The notes under the pieces: generated by a model
What the model was told of the DNA's origin: nothing
Seen by the model: only the letters and a program-made list of their open reading frames with translations
Database searches by the model: none
Source: Candidatus Zixiibacteriota bacterium
GTDB taxonomy: Bacteria > Zixibacteria > MSB-5A5 > SM1-73
Direction: 5' to 3'
Length of the DNA stretch: 31,964 nucleotides
Assembly: GCA_023129805.1 (NCBI GenBank)
Contig: JAGMBK010000002.1
Coordinates: 1-31,964, forward strand
Shown: positions 7,101 to 13,849 of the stretch, in pieces
How the letters are laid out: every line of letters begins with the position of its first letter
How positions within the stretch are numbered: position 1 is the first letter of the stretch
Translations under genes and position numbers: made by a program

Positions 7101-8263
7101 TTCTAAAAGTCAGTCGGGCGCTTTCCAAAACCATGGACCTGGATGAGGTGAGCAAGGTCGCCAGTCGGGTGATGGGATCGGCTATGGGAGCAGAACGTTG
7201 TGCGGTAACGCTTGCCACCCCGGACGGCAACCAGTTAGAGATCAAAGGTCTCTTCTCCAAAGAACAGACAGATGCTCATAAGTTAATCGGAACGAAATTC
7301 TTGTGGGGTGATATTCCCGCTATGACTAAAGCGATAAAAAAGGGGAAACCTTTCGTCATAAACGATACTACTGATATTCCTTCCAAAGGTAAGACAAGAG
7401 ACTATTTTCTTAAGGTGGGAATAAAATCTGTGTTGGGTGCCGGCATGTTCTTTGGCAAGAAACTGGTGGGTATTTTGAGCATTACTACCACCAAAGAACG
7501 TAAAACTTTTAGTAGGGAGGAGGTCAAGTTAGTTCAGACCATGGCTAATCAGATTGCGGTTGCCATCGAGAATGCTCGACTCTTGCAGGTGGTCAAAAAA
7601 CACACTCAGGATTTAAAAGACCTGTCTTCCCAGTTGATGAAAGTTCAGGAGAAGGAACGAAAACGAATCGCGCAGGAGCTCCATGATGAGGTGGGTCAGA
7701 TGCTTCAGTCCATGAAGATGAATCTGGATAGAATTAAAATGAATCTGAGATCAAAACCTCAAAGGCTGGATGGCATAGAAGATTGGTTGCTTGATACCGA
7801 AAAACTCCTGGGTCAGACCATTGACGACATACGCACATTAACCTTTGATTTGAGACCAAGCATGTTAGACGATTTTGGACTGATTCCCACCTTGAGATGG
7901 TTTATAGAAAACTACCGCAAAAGATCCAATATCAAAGTCTCTTTAAAAGCTAAGGACCCAAAATATCGATTCCCCGCAGAGGTCGAGGTTACTCTTTATC
8001 GCATAATCCAGGAGGCTTTGACCAATGTAGCAAAACATGCAAAGGCTACCGAGGCATCTGTCATGGTGTCCCAAAAGAATTCCACCGTCATCTTGTCTGT
8101 GAGAGACAACGGCGTAGGCTTTGATGCCAGCAAGGTTCTATCTGCCCCCAGAGGCATGGGACTTCTTAACATAAAGGAAAGAGTCAATCTGCTTGGGGGG
8201 AGTTTCGAGATTATCTCCCGCCCAAGGAAAGGAACCAGAGTAAACATAAACATCCCATTTTAG
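4109..8263 (+). CDS. Multi-PAS/GAF sensor histidine kinase, NarL-type (HisKA_3)
   Basis: A 1384-residue cytoplasmic sensor with no membrane segment. Approximate domain order: GAF (20-175), five PAS/PAC units (183-303, 312-427, 433-553, 560-680, 686-803), GAF (805-975), GAF (996-1160), HisKA_3 (1172-1240) and HATPase_c (1290-1384). The phospho-acceptor is H1192 in AQELHDEVGQM. The N box has N1306 in EALTNVAKHA, and the G1 box is D1333-N-G-V-G in RDNGVGF, so the kinase should be active. PAS units end in the repeated linker DIT(E/D)RK(R/Q)AEEAL. PAS1 and PAS4 share (S/T)DYDFFPKE and look like duplicates. The ATG has only a weak GGA upstream. It ends 10 bases before the response regulator and certainly forms a pair with it. 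Ligands are not evident; GAF/PAS stacks may sense small molecules, redox state or light. Confidence 0.93.
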   Translation: MQIRDQKKSYQENRKDLNLCSALVRLSSLALSQADPDRIVSQALKDIRKILDAKLCWLFLVEDNKIKFKSLGETRSTQNLIKSQLLPKLSPEILKRTYPIICNRIGELYKNNRALYKFLNGKRIHKFMGVPLKKDGKLIGALNLARDAASPDFTPEDLKSLTFLGNMIVMTKLRRTEEDSKKSQDFLEAIIDNIPNPIFIKDRKHRYMVLNKVVTDLTGYSREKMLGKSDYDFFPKEQAGFFWKKDEQMFRTGKVIDIPEEPITDKEGKIHYIHTKKAPLKDSSGRTTHLVGIIEDITERKRAESALRESKEKYRLLVENIKEGIYSTHKGVFTSVNESMSRMFGYSRKELIGMPSWNLAVPEMRNSVKDMFFERFAKKDYSPIEVKCMRKDGSVFIAEIRVSGISEKQQFLGIVSDITDRKQAEEALQISQERYELSTKAANVGVWDWDIKTNKFYIDPTVKEILGYKDEEIPNDIEVWMTYVHPDDREPVMAAAQTCLDGKTPEYVFEHRMVHRDGSVRWILSRGNVMRDAKGNAVRMVGTDTDITERKRAEEALQASENKYRTLLENLPQKIFLKERNSVYVSCNESYARDLKIKSDEIAGKTDYDFFPKELAEKYRADDKRIMELGKTEDVEERYIQERQEVFVHTVKTPVKDEQGNLIGLLGIFWDITERKRAEEALQRSERKYRTLVETAQEGIGIADPKENLIFINQAFADLLGYKKEELFGKNLKEICDETQYVMLKKETQKRKKGESSKYEAKLLTKRGKPKYFYVSAAPLWNEDGSFMGTLAVLSDLTEIKKAREYNVLLDTSRELSRTLRLDQLLKIGAEKMIQVLNADRCAVLLIEDDTVGSMIAVQVYAQKTKVLAPPLKLKITEELFSSYKQSLLTQGYIQISDPRTDRLPELGRKILRKTGMISSLIIPMFLGKKMLGAFHVGMTKKSKIFSEEEVRLIRTMANQVAVALQNCRLMENLKKEHSRITEQAEVLKRQTREKDILLKVSRALSKTMDLDEVSKVASRVMGSAMGAERCAVTLATPDGNQLEIKGLFSKEQTDAHKLIGTKFLWGDIPAMTKAIKKGKPFVINDTTDIPSKGKTRDYFLKVGIKSVLGAGMFFGKKLVGILSITTTKERKTFSREEVKLVQTMANQIAVAIENARLLQVVKKHTQDLKDLSSQLMKVQEKERKRIAQELHDEVGQMLQSMKMNLDRIKMNLRSKPQRLDGIEDWLLDTEKLLGQTIDDIRTLTFDLRPSMLDDFGLIPTLRWFIENYRKRSNIKVSLKAKDPKYRFPAEVEVTLYRIIQEALTNVAKHAKATEASVMVSQKNSTVILSVRDNGVGFDASKVLSAPRGMGLLNIKERVNLLGGSFEIISRPRKGTRVNINIPF

Positions 8264-8273
8264 GAGGTGAAGC

Positions 8274-8933
8274 ATGAAGAAGGTCAAATTACTGGTGGCT
8301 GACGATCATAAGATTTTTCGTCAGGGAATCAAAAAGCTGTTGGAGGAGGAGTCCGACCTTCAGGTGGTAGGAGAAGCTGCAAACGGACGGGAGGCAGTGA
8401 AAAAGGCAACTGAGCTGAAGCCGGATGTGATCCTCATGGATATTGCCATGGCCAACCTCAATGGGCTGGAGGCAACCAAACAGATAAAGAAGGTCTTGCC
8501 CGACATCAAGGTGATAATGCTGACCATGCACAAAAATGAAGAATACATTCTTCAGTCCTTCCAAGCGGGTGCCTCTGGATATATCCTGAAGGAAGGAGCA
8601 GTGGAAGAGTTGGTCTCTGCCATTCGTTCTATCCACCAGGATAAGTCTTTCTTAAGCCCTACCATCTCCAAGACCCTGATAGATGCCTATCTCCGGAAGA
8701 TGGAAACTGGCAAGACCGCAACTCCCTTTGATCTGTTAACTGATAGAGAAAGGGAGGTCTTGCAACTGATCGCCGAGGGATATACTAACCGGGAGGTGGC
8801 CAAGTCACTCTTCATCAGTGTGAAAACAGTGGAGGCACATAGAGCACACATCATGCAGAAACTGAATATTCATGATATCGCCAAGCTGGTGAAGTATGCT
8901 ATTCAGAAAGGATTGGTTGACTTAAACGCATAG
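8274..8933 (+). CDS. NarL/FixJ-family response regulator
   Basis: A 219-residue DNA-binding response regulator. The receiver domain (about 1-120) has the acidic pair D10-D11 in VADDHKIFR, the phosphorylation site D56 in VILMDIAMA, the switch residue T84 in IMLT and K106 in YILKEGA. The LuxR-type helix-turn-helix (about 152-216) reads LTDREREVLQLIAEGYTNRE followed by AKSLFISVKTVEAHRAHIM, a complete recognition unit. GGAGGTG lies 5 bases upstream of the ATG, 10 bases after the kinase stop, so the two are co-transcribed and probably translationally coupled. Phosphorylation by the preceding HisKA_3 kinase should promote dimerisation and promoter binding. Target genes are unknown. Confidence 0.95.
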   Translation: MKKVKLLVADDHKIFRQGIKKLLEEESDLQVVGEAANGREAVKKATELKPDVILMDIAMANLNGLEATKQIKKVLPDIKVIMLTMHKNEEYILQSFQAGASGYILKEGAVEELVSAIRSIHQDKSFLSPTISKTLIDAYLRKMETGKTATPFDLLTDREREVLQLIAEGYTNREVAKSLFISVKTVEAHRAHIMQKLNIHDIAKLVKYAIQKGLVDLNA

Positions 8934-9120
8934 AACCTCCCTCCTTTCAGTCAGCTTGGCAGACCAGGGTTTCTTCTGATCGTAAAGAAACCTCTTGTGG
9001 AAGTGTAATATGGCAGTATATTTACCATATGTAAGCATTTTTGCGTTAAAATAGGGTGAATTACTAATTGCCAAGCAAGAAGGGATTTGTATATTAAAAA
9101 TGCAAATTTGATTCCATCTC

Positions 9121-9185
9121 GAGGGTGTGCCCTGTAGCTTTGGGTAGTTCCTTGCCCCCCTCTACCCTTACCGAAGCACACCCTC
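9121..9185. other. 65-nt hairpin, possible structured RNA or terminator
   Basis: The ends GAGGGTGTGC (9121-9130) and GCACACCCTC (9176-9185) are perfect 10-base complements, with an inner pair GGGTAG/CTACCC (9142-9147, 9162-9167). It lacks the SRP RNA core and has no T-tract directly after it on the plus strand. It could terminate the two-component transcript or be a small RNA. Confidence 0.35.
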
Positions 9186-9297
9186 TTCCTCTATTTAGAC
9201 CATCCTACAAGGTAGACTTCTTTGGTTTCAAAGATGAATTCAGTTGACCTACAGGTTTTATCTCTGAGACGGAAGCAAAACTTTTCTTAAATAATAA

Positions 9298-9327
9298 TTG
9301 ACAATCATGATGTTGGTCTTATATTAT
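9298..9327 (+). promoter_or_regulatory. Sigma-70-type promoter for ferredoxin
   Basis: TTGACA at 9298-9303 and TATTAT at 9322-9327 are separated by 18 bases, a near-consensus housekeeping promoter. The start would be near 9334, leaving about 44 untranslated bases before the ferredoxin ATG. Confidence 0.65.
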
Positions 9328-9377
9328 GCAAGGCAAAAGAGCCAGAAAGAAAAACGTCCTGGGAGGAGGTGAATTCT

Positions 9378-9566
9378 ATGGCAATGAAGATCACGGATGA
9401 GTGCACTGCTTGCGGACTTTGCTCTCCCGAGTGCCCTCAATCAGCAATCAGCGAAGGTGATATATACGTGATCGATCCAGACAAATGCAATGAATGCGAA
9501 GATATAGAGGGAGGATCTAAGTGTGTGGCAATTTGCCCGATAGAATGCATTGAGAAAGCCACTTAA
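9378..9566 (+). CDS. 2[4Fe-4S] ferredoxin
   Basis: A 62-residue soluble electron carrier. Cluster one is bound by CTACGLCSPECP and cluster two by CNECEDIEGGSKCVAICP, where eight residues separate the second and third cysteines of the second motif, as in the YfhL/Allochromatium-type ferredoxins with a longer loop. These usually have two clusters of very different, low potentials. I set the start at ATG 9378 because GGAGG ends 8 bases before it; a GTG at 9369 overlaps that site and is unlikely. It stands behind its own promoter. A hairpin at 9590-9639 probably ends its transcript. The redox partner is not evident from neighbours. Confidence 0.92.
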   Translation: MAMKITDECTACGLCSPECPQSAISEGDIYVIDPDKCNECEDIEGGSKCVAICPIECIEKAT

Positions 9567-9589
9567 CACAAAAAAACTATACCGTTAAG

Positions 9590-9639
9590 AAGTGCGCCGA
9601 TACGAGCAAAGGATGACCTGCTTCGCCTTCGGCGCACTT
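9590..9639 (+). terminator. Probable terminator after ferredoxin
   Basis: AAGTGCGCCGA (9590-9600) and TCGGCGCACTT (9629-9639) form a perfect 11-bp stem with a 28-base loop, followed by TATTAT. The large loop makes it imperfect as an intrinsic terminator. The upstream-most LapA ATG at 9644 lies directly after it. Confidence 0.5.
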
Positions 9640-9643
9640 TATT

Positions 9644-9910
9644 ATGAAGTCTTTCGAAAAACACCGAAATTTTAGCGGCCAGTCCCAAAAAAAGATGAGT
9701 GCTCGTTTCATAATAATCCTGGTGGTGACGATTCTTCTCATCATTTTTGTAATTCAGAATAAAGCTCCATTTCAGGTAAAGTTCCTGTTCTGGTCCTGGA
9801 TAATGTCCCCATCGGTTTTGATCCTTTTGGTTTTTGCTTTGGGCCTGATTTTTGGATGGATTTCCCTGGCATGGTCTGAGAGAAAGAAACGAAAACGTGT
9901 GGCAGAGTGA
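9644..9910 (+). CDS. LapA/DUF1049-like small membrane protein
   Basis: An 88-residue protein with two transmembrane helices, RFIIILVVTILLIIFVIQN and PSVLILLVFALGLIFGWISL, separated by APFQVKFLFWSWIM and followed by a basic tail ERKKRKRVAE. This QN...V.FLFW...LLVFALGLIFG pattern is the LapA (DUF1049) family, inner-membrane proteins linked to lipopolysaccharide or envelope assembly in enterobacteria; the role elsewhere is unclear. The start is uncertain: ATG 9644 gives a polar 17-residue lead and overlaps the end of a terminator-like stem, while ATG 9695 begins right at the first helix, as usual in the family. Neither has a good ribosome-binding site. Archease follows 42 bases downstream. Confidence 0.7.
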   Translation: MKSFEKHRNFSGQSQKKMSARFIIILVVTILLIIFVIQNKAPFQVKFLFWSWIMSPSVLILLVFALGLIFGWISLAWSERKKRKRVAE

Positions 9911-9952
9911 ACACGTATAAAAATGAGCCAAAAGAGGTGATGATTTCCCAAT

Positions 9953-10381
9953 ATGGGCAAATATCGATTTCTGGATGACGTGGCTATCGCCGATGCGGCT
10001 TTCCAGGCAGAAGCGGAAAGCATAGAGGAGTTGTTCGAAATCTGCGCACAGGCTACTTTCGAGGTGATGGCCGACACGAAGACTATCGGGCATAAGTATA
10101 AAGAGGATGTGGAGCTGATAGGTGAAAATCTGGAGGAGCTGTTATTCGATTGGCTGGCAGAGTTGATCTATCTGAAAGACGTAAAGTCCATGCTCTTCTG
10201 CAAATTTGACATAAAGATCCAGAAGAAGGATGGTTACAGACTCGCCGCTTCTGTCTGGGGTGAGCCGGCAGATCAAAAAAAACATAAGGTAAGGGTGGAT
10301 GTGAAGGCGGTCACCTATCATCTTCTGGAGGTGAAGAAGACCGATAGTAAATGGACCGCCAAGGTGATCTTAGATATATAA
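9953..10381 (+). CDS. Archease (RtcB activator)
   Basis: A 142-residue cytoplasmic protein of the archease family, which speeds guanylylation of the RNA ligase RtcB and allows it to turn over many times. Family features are RFLDDVAIADAAFQAEA at the N-terminus (the acidic position that binds Ca2+), SIEELFEICAQATFEVM, LEELLFDWLAELIYL, and AVTYHLLEVKKTDSKWTAKVILDI at the C-terminus, with a terminal aspartate typical of the family. The neighbouring rtcB makes the assignment firm. The ATG is 13 bases beyond a GAGGTG, longer than usual. The next gene, rtcB, is 213 bases away because a repeat element occupies the gap. Confidence 0.93.
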   Translation: MGKYRFLDDVAIADAAFQAEAESIEELFEICAQATFEVMADTKTIGHKYKEDVELIGENLEELLFDWLAELIYLKDVKSMLFCKFDIKIQKKDGYRLAASVWGEPADQKKHKVRVDVKAVTYHLLEVKKTDSKWTAKVILDI

Positions 10382-10384
10382 TGT

Positions 10385-10560
10385 GAGATTCGACGCTGGT
10401 TTGACGGTGACGACTCGTATGAGTGCATACGCATGCTCGTATCGAGGCTTGAGGTACGAGGCTCGAAACTCGAACGAGCGACTCTCAAGCTTCGAACTTC
10501 GAGCATCAAACCTCCATACGAGTTTCGCCAACGATGCGAAGCATTCATACGAATAACCGA
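10385..10560 (+). repeat. 176-bp palindrome-rich repeat, copy 1 (between archease and rtcB)
   Basis: Both ends match the reverse complement of 17999-18181. One end begins GAGATTCGA and runs through GCTGGTTTGACGGTG and GAGTGCATACGCATGCT; the other carries CCAACGATGCGAAGCATTC and ends ATACGAATAACCGA. The middle (about 10445-10515), built of CGAGCTTCGA-like palindromes, has diverged. Weak similarity continues to a TTCCTTT at about 10570. No open reading frame is inside. Confidence 0.8.
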
Positions 10561-10594
10561 GCCTCGGGTTTCCTTTAAAAAATGAGGTGATATT

Positions 10595-12040
10595 ATGCAG
10601 ATGAAAAAAATTCAGGAAGGTATATGGGAAGTTCCCCCGAGTGAAAAAGAGGGGATGAGGGTTCCGGCAAGAATTTTAGCTTCGGAGAAGTTGATGCAGA
10701 TTATGGATAAAGGAGTATTCGATCAGATAACTAACGTGGCAACTCTTCCCGGAATTCAGAAGTATGCTATGTGCATGCCGGATGGGCATTGGGGCTACGG
10801 GTTCCCCATCGGCGGGGTGGCCGCCTTCTCCACCAAAGATGGGGTTATCTCCCCCGGCGGAATTGGATTCGATATCAATTGTGGCGTCAGACTGATCCGC
10901 ACCGATCTCACCATAGAAGAAGTTAAGCCGAAGATGAACGCTTTGATGGACACCCTTTTCAAACTGGTTCCAGCAGGAGTGGGCTCCAAAGGAATCGTCA
11001 GGTTAAATTCCGACACCTTCAAACAGATTATGGTCAAAGGGGTGGATTGGTGCATCGAGAATGGATACGGCTGGCAAGAGGATGGTGATAGAATCGAGGA
11101 GGGGGGACATATGCCGGGTGCCAATCCATCCAAGGTAAGCCAGAAGGCTACCTCTCGCGGAATCAGTCAACTGGGCACTTTAGGATCGGGGAATCACTAT
11201 CTGGAAATACAGGTTGGACTCACCGATCAGATCTATGATCCGGAAATAGCCAAGGTTTATGGGATCACCAAGCCAGATCAAATCTTCGTCATGGTGCATT
11301 GCGGCTCCCGTGGATTCGGTCACCAGATTGCCACGGATTATCTTCAGATATTTTTGGGCGCCATGAAAAAGTATGGACTCAAGATACTGGACAGGGAGCT
11401 GGCTTGTGCGCCCTTCAATTCACCGGAGGGACAGGATTATTTCGGAGCCATGGTCTGTGCCGCCAACTCCGCCTTTGCCAACCGACAGGTGATCACTCAC
11501 CGAATCAGGGAGGCATTCAGCCAGGTGTTCGGAAAGGATGCCAAAGAGTTAGGGATGCACATCATCTATGATGTGGCTCACAATATTGCTAAGATTGAAA
11601 AGCATAACATAGACGGAGAGGAAAAGGAAGTTATTGTTCACCGTAAAGGTGCCACCCGCTCCTTCCCGCCTCACCATCCGGCTGTGACTGAAATATACCG
11701 GGAGGTGGGACAGCCGGTGATAGTGGGCGGATCCATGGAAACCAACTCATACCTTCTGGCAGGCACCCAAAAGGCTAATGAGATGACATTCGGCTCCACC
11801 TGCCATGGAGCAGGAAGAGTTATGTCTCGAACGGCAGCCAAAAGAAAGGTGAGAGGGACTGAATTAAGACAGAGGATGACCGAAAGAGGCATGGTGATCC
11901 GTGCGGTATCCATGTCAGGATTGGCTGAAGAAGCAGGGTTCGCTTATAAGAACATTGACGAGGTGGTCACCACCGTGGACAGCCTGGGCATCTCCAAGAA
12001 GGTCATACAGCTCAAACCTCTGGGCTGCATCAAGGGTTAG
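10595..12040 (+). CDS. rtcB: RNA-splicing ligase RtcB
   Basis: A GTP- and Mn2+-dependent ligase that joins a 2',3'-cyclic phosphate or 3'-phosphate end to a 5'-OH end, acting in tRNA splicing or RNA repair. The 481-residue length is normal for the family. Metal and guanylate residues are visible in order: GGIGFDINCGVRLI (metal Cys), LGTLGSGNHYLEIQ (Asn-His), FVMVHCGSRGFGHQI (His), YDVAHNIAK (His), HRKGATRSFPPHH, and STCHGAGRVMSR with the histidine that carries GMP. GAGGTGATATT precedes the ATG, a good ribosome-binding site. With archease upstream this forms the standard RNA repair pair. No rtcA, tRNA gene or sigma-54 activator RtcR is next to it. Confidence 0.97.
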   Translation: MQMKKIQEGIWEVPPSEKEGMRVPARILASEKLMQIMDKGVFDQITNVATLPGIQKYAMCMPDGHWGYGFPIGGVAAFSTKDGVISPGGIGFDINCGVRLIRTDLTIEEVKPKMNALMDTLFKLVPAGVGSKGIVRLNSDTFKQIMVKGVDWCIENGYGWQEDGDRIEEGGHMPGANPSKVSQKATSRGISQLGTLGSGNHYLEIQVGLTDQIYDPEIAKVYGITKPDQIFVMVHCGSRGFGHQIATDYLQIFLGAMKKYGLKILDRELACAPFNSPEGQDYFGAMVCAANSAFANRQVITHRIREAFSQVFGKDAKELGMHIIYDVAHNIAKIEKHNIDGEEKEVIVHRKGATRSFPPHHPAVTEIYREVGQPVIVGGSMETNSYLLAGTQKANEMTFGSTCHGAGRVMSRTAAKRKVRGTELRQRMTERGMVIRAVSMSGLAEEAGFAYKNIDEVVTTVDSLGISKKVIQLKPLGCIKG

Positions 12041-12092
12041 AGAAAGAGGAGAAAGCCTACTGCGAGCGGCGGGGGCACCCCGGTTCGACCGG

Positions 12093-12275
12093 CGATACTG
12101 GCGGTTCTGGGCTTTCTGGGGATCATTTTCATTTTTTCTTTCACTCGTCCTGCTTGCTAGGATTCTGTGCGTCAGCAGGTTACAAACTACGATACTGGCG
12201 GTTCTGGGCTTTCTGGGCTTTCTGTAGCTGATTTTTGTTTTTTTTTACCCTGCCTGCTGGAATTCTGTGCGTCAG
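12093..12275. repeat. Two ~85-bp direct repeats, period 97
   Basis: Copies at 12093-12175 and 12190-12275 both start CGATACTGGCGGTTCTGGGC, share TTTCTGGG and a T-rich middle, and end in ATTCTGTGCGTCAG. They lie just after the rtcB stop. Two copies with a diverged middle are not a CRISPR array. Confidence 0.75.
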
Positions 12276-12525
12276 ACGATGTATCTTGAGGGAGGCGTCC
12301 GTTACCAACAAGAGGTTCACGATCAATTGGATGGTTCATATCGAATCTCTTTTCCACATAAACTAATTGTCAGGTAGCCGTTGGGGCGATCTGACCTACA
12401 AATATACTCCCCCTCACCCCCGCCTATGGCGGGATCTTCGACCTTGATGCTTCCCAGACGGGCCTTCGCCTCCCACGAGGTATGAACCGTAAGGTACATA
12501 CCGAGGAGAGAGGGAATTCGCGTGT

Positions 12526-12574
12526 TGTGTCAGGTGCTAGACCTGACACATCTGTCAGGAGTAGCTCCTGACAG
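12526..12574. repeat. Twin TGTGTCAGG / CTGTCAGGAG hairpins
   Basis: TGTGTCAGGT-GCTAG-ACCTGACACA (12526-12550) is followed at once by CTGTCAGGAG-TAG-CTCCTGACAG (12552-12574), two perfect 10-bp stems. A related pair is at 16842-16930. Confidence 0.65.
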
Positions 12575-12582
12575 AACAAGAA

Positions 12583-12642
12583 GACGAGCGCAAAACAAGA
12601 TATGCCCTCCATAAACAGGGGAGCTATCCTTTTCACCATTAA
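12583..12642. repeat. 60-bp direct repeat, copy 1
   Basis: Starts GACGAGCGCAAAACAAGATA and ends TTTTCACCATTAA. It matches 12831-12890 with about five substitutions. I see no coding pattern. Confidence 0.75.
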
Positions 12643-12687
12643 GTTTATGGTGAATTTGCTCTTTGTGGTAAGAGAGCCTACTCCGTA

Positions 12688-12720
12688 AGATCGGGCGGGG
12701 GTTCAACCCCCGCCCGATCT
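12688..12720. repeat. 33-base perfect palindrome
   Basis: Arms AGATCGGGCGGGGGTT and AACCCCCGCCCGATCT (16 bp) flank one central C. Very stable as a hairpin, but no T-tract follows. Confidence 0.7.
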
Positions 12721-12830
12721 AGGGCAATTATCTGCATCGCCCGTTAGAAAAAGGAAGCGGATTCGGAAGTTGACAAATCCCCCTATCCTGCGGATCTTCG
12801 AACTCCCCCTTTACTAAAGGGGGATTAGAT

Positions 12831-12890
12831 GACGGGCGCAAAACAAGATATGCTCTCCATATACAGGGGAGCTATCATTTTCACCATCAA
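12831..12890. repeat. 60-bp direct repeat, copy 2
   Basis: Starts GACGGGCGCAAAACAAGATA and ends TTTTCACCATCAA; the partner of 12583-12642, 248 bases downstream in the same orientation. Confidence 0.75.
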
Positions 12891-13080
12891 AGTTGGGGAA
12901 TTGTCTATATTAGGTGGTTGACGATCTTTTTCGTCAAGCAGGCTACGCTATGCTAGACCTACGAGTTGATTTATCTTGGTCTCTTGTTCGTCACGGACAC
13001 CAGCAGACGGATCTTTGATGTCCGCGACGTTTAGCAAAAGGGTAACGGACGAGGCGTCCGTTACCAACAAAAGCTGAAAA

Positions 13081-13157
13081 CCCCCTCACCCTGTATCCCT
13101 CTCCCCAATGGGGAGAGGAATAAGTCGAAGATCCCGCCCCAGGCGGAGGTGAGGGGG
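13081..13157. terminator. Bidirectional terminator-like hairpin
   Basis: Outer arms CCCCCTCACC (13081-13090) and GGTGAGGGGG (13148-13157) enclose a perfect inner hairpin CCTCTCCCC/GGGGAGAGG (13098-13106, 13110-13118). TCTTTGTTTTG follows on the plus strand and GTTTTCAGC on the minus strand. It is placed to end the minus-strand transcript of 16268-13331. A related repeat occurs at 22954-23130. Confidence 0.5.
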
Positions 13158-13330
13158 TCTTTGTTTTGATGAAAAGTAAACTCCTAACGCAAGCTTTAAC
13201 AGTGTTAGGGGCTCAGGGCACTTGACCTACGAACTTGTTATGCGAACTATACGTCGCGGACGAGGGCGTCCGTGACGAACAAAAGGCACTGGAGCGACGG
13301 TTTGGCCGGGCCTTGGCGGTCTGGCTCCAA

Positions 13331-13849
13331 TTAAGGGATTCCATCACCCAAGATGTCAATCACTTCAGTGGATTCCAAGAAGAACGTAAATACTACAGTG
13401 AAGGCAGTGCCTACAAGCCAAGAAGGCACCTTCTGCGGCTTCGGGACTTCCACGACGATGGTGTCAGGAGGCAGATAGATCGTTTTGCCCACGGAGGTGT
13501 CTTCCGGGGACATGGTTAGTTCGAGAAAAGAACCCCCTTTGAGTATAAATCCTCCCTTTTTCCATGCGTAACGGGGTCTGTCCAGAAAGTAGTTTACTTG
13601 GCGCTCTTCAAATCTCTTGTCGAAGCGAAGCATGAAGGAACCCCAGGCGTCTGTGAGCAGTGGACCCTCCTTGATCCACCTGGACTCGGCCCAGTCATAA
13701 TACTGATAGACCATTTCCACTTTGTCGAGCGGTAAATGGCTCAATGAATCGACAACCACGCCCGAAACCTCTATGCTCTCCTGTGATTCCACAAGAGGGA
13801 CGAGCAGAAACCAGACAGAAAGTGCAAATAACAGTGTTTTGCAGCGCAT
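13331..13849 (-). CDS. Hypothetical secreted or membrane protein with regulatory-like beta domain
   Basis: I do not recognise this 172-residue protein. Residues 1-22 (MRCKTLLFALSVWFLLVPLV) are a clear signal peptide. Residues about 25-105 resemble a carboxypeptidase-regulatory-like or CNA-B-type beta sandwich: VSGVVVDSLSHLPLDKVEM, then LLTDAWGSFMLRFD with the typical TDxxGxF turn. After a proline-rich linker comes a hydrophobic stretch WLVGTAFTVVFTFFL (about 143-158) that could be a transmembrane helix near the C-terminus. GAGGGGG lies a few bases before the ATG at 13847-13849. It is the last of three minus-strand envelope genes, 198 bases after the previous one. Role unknown. Confidence 0.65.
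   Translation of the reverse strand: MRCKTLLFALSVWFLLVPLVESQESIEVSGVVVDSLSHLPLDKVEMVYQYYDWAESRWIKEGPLLTDAWGSFMLRFDKRFEERQVNYFLDRPRYAWKKGGFILKGGSFLELTMSPEDTSVGKTIYLPPDTIVVEVPKPQKVPSWLVGTAFTVVFTFFLESTEVIDILGDGIP

Larger units (their letters stand above)
8934..9377. other. Intergenic region between response regulator and ferredoxin
   Basis: I see no gene in these 444 bases. The contents are a weak ATATGG/CCATAT inverted repeat near 9008-9030, a long hairpin at 9121-9185 and the ferredoxin promoter at 9298-9327. The short reverse reading frame through the hairpin has no family features. Confidence 0.6.
12041..13330. other. Gene-free 1.3-kb mosaic of palindromes and direct repeats
   Basis: I find no supportable gene. 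In order it holds: two ~85-bp direct repeats (12093-12175, 12190-12275); paired hairpins at 12526-12550 and 12552-12574; a 60-bp direct repeat (12583-12642, 12831-12890); a 33-base palindrome at 12688-12720; a CCCCCTTT/AAAGGGGG hairpin at 12805-12823; a GGTAACGGAC/GTCCGTTACC hairpin at 13041-13065; and a terminator-like structure at 13081-13157. CGTCCGTTACCAACAA occurs both near 12297 and near 13055. Confidence 0.75.

Noticed and set aside
8951..9181. 76-residue minus-strand frame through the 9121-9185 hairpin
   Set aside because: No start signal or protein pattern; the palindromic sequence explains the open frame.
9563..10093. 176-residue minus-strand frame across LapA and archease
   Set aside because: It is antisense to two recognised genes and shows no domain.
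12041..13330. Possible CRISPR array or satellite
   Set aside because: Repeats come in pairs of different length and type with no regular spacer, and no cas gene is present.
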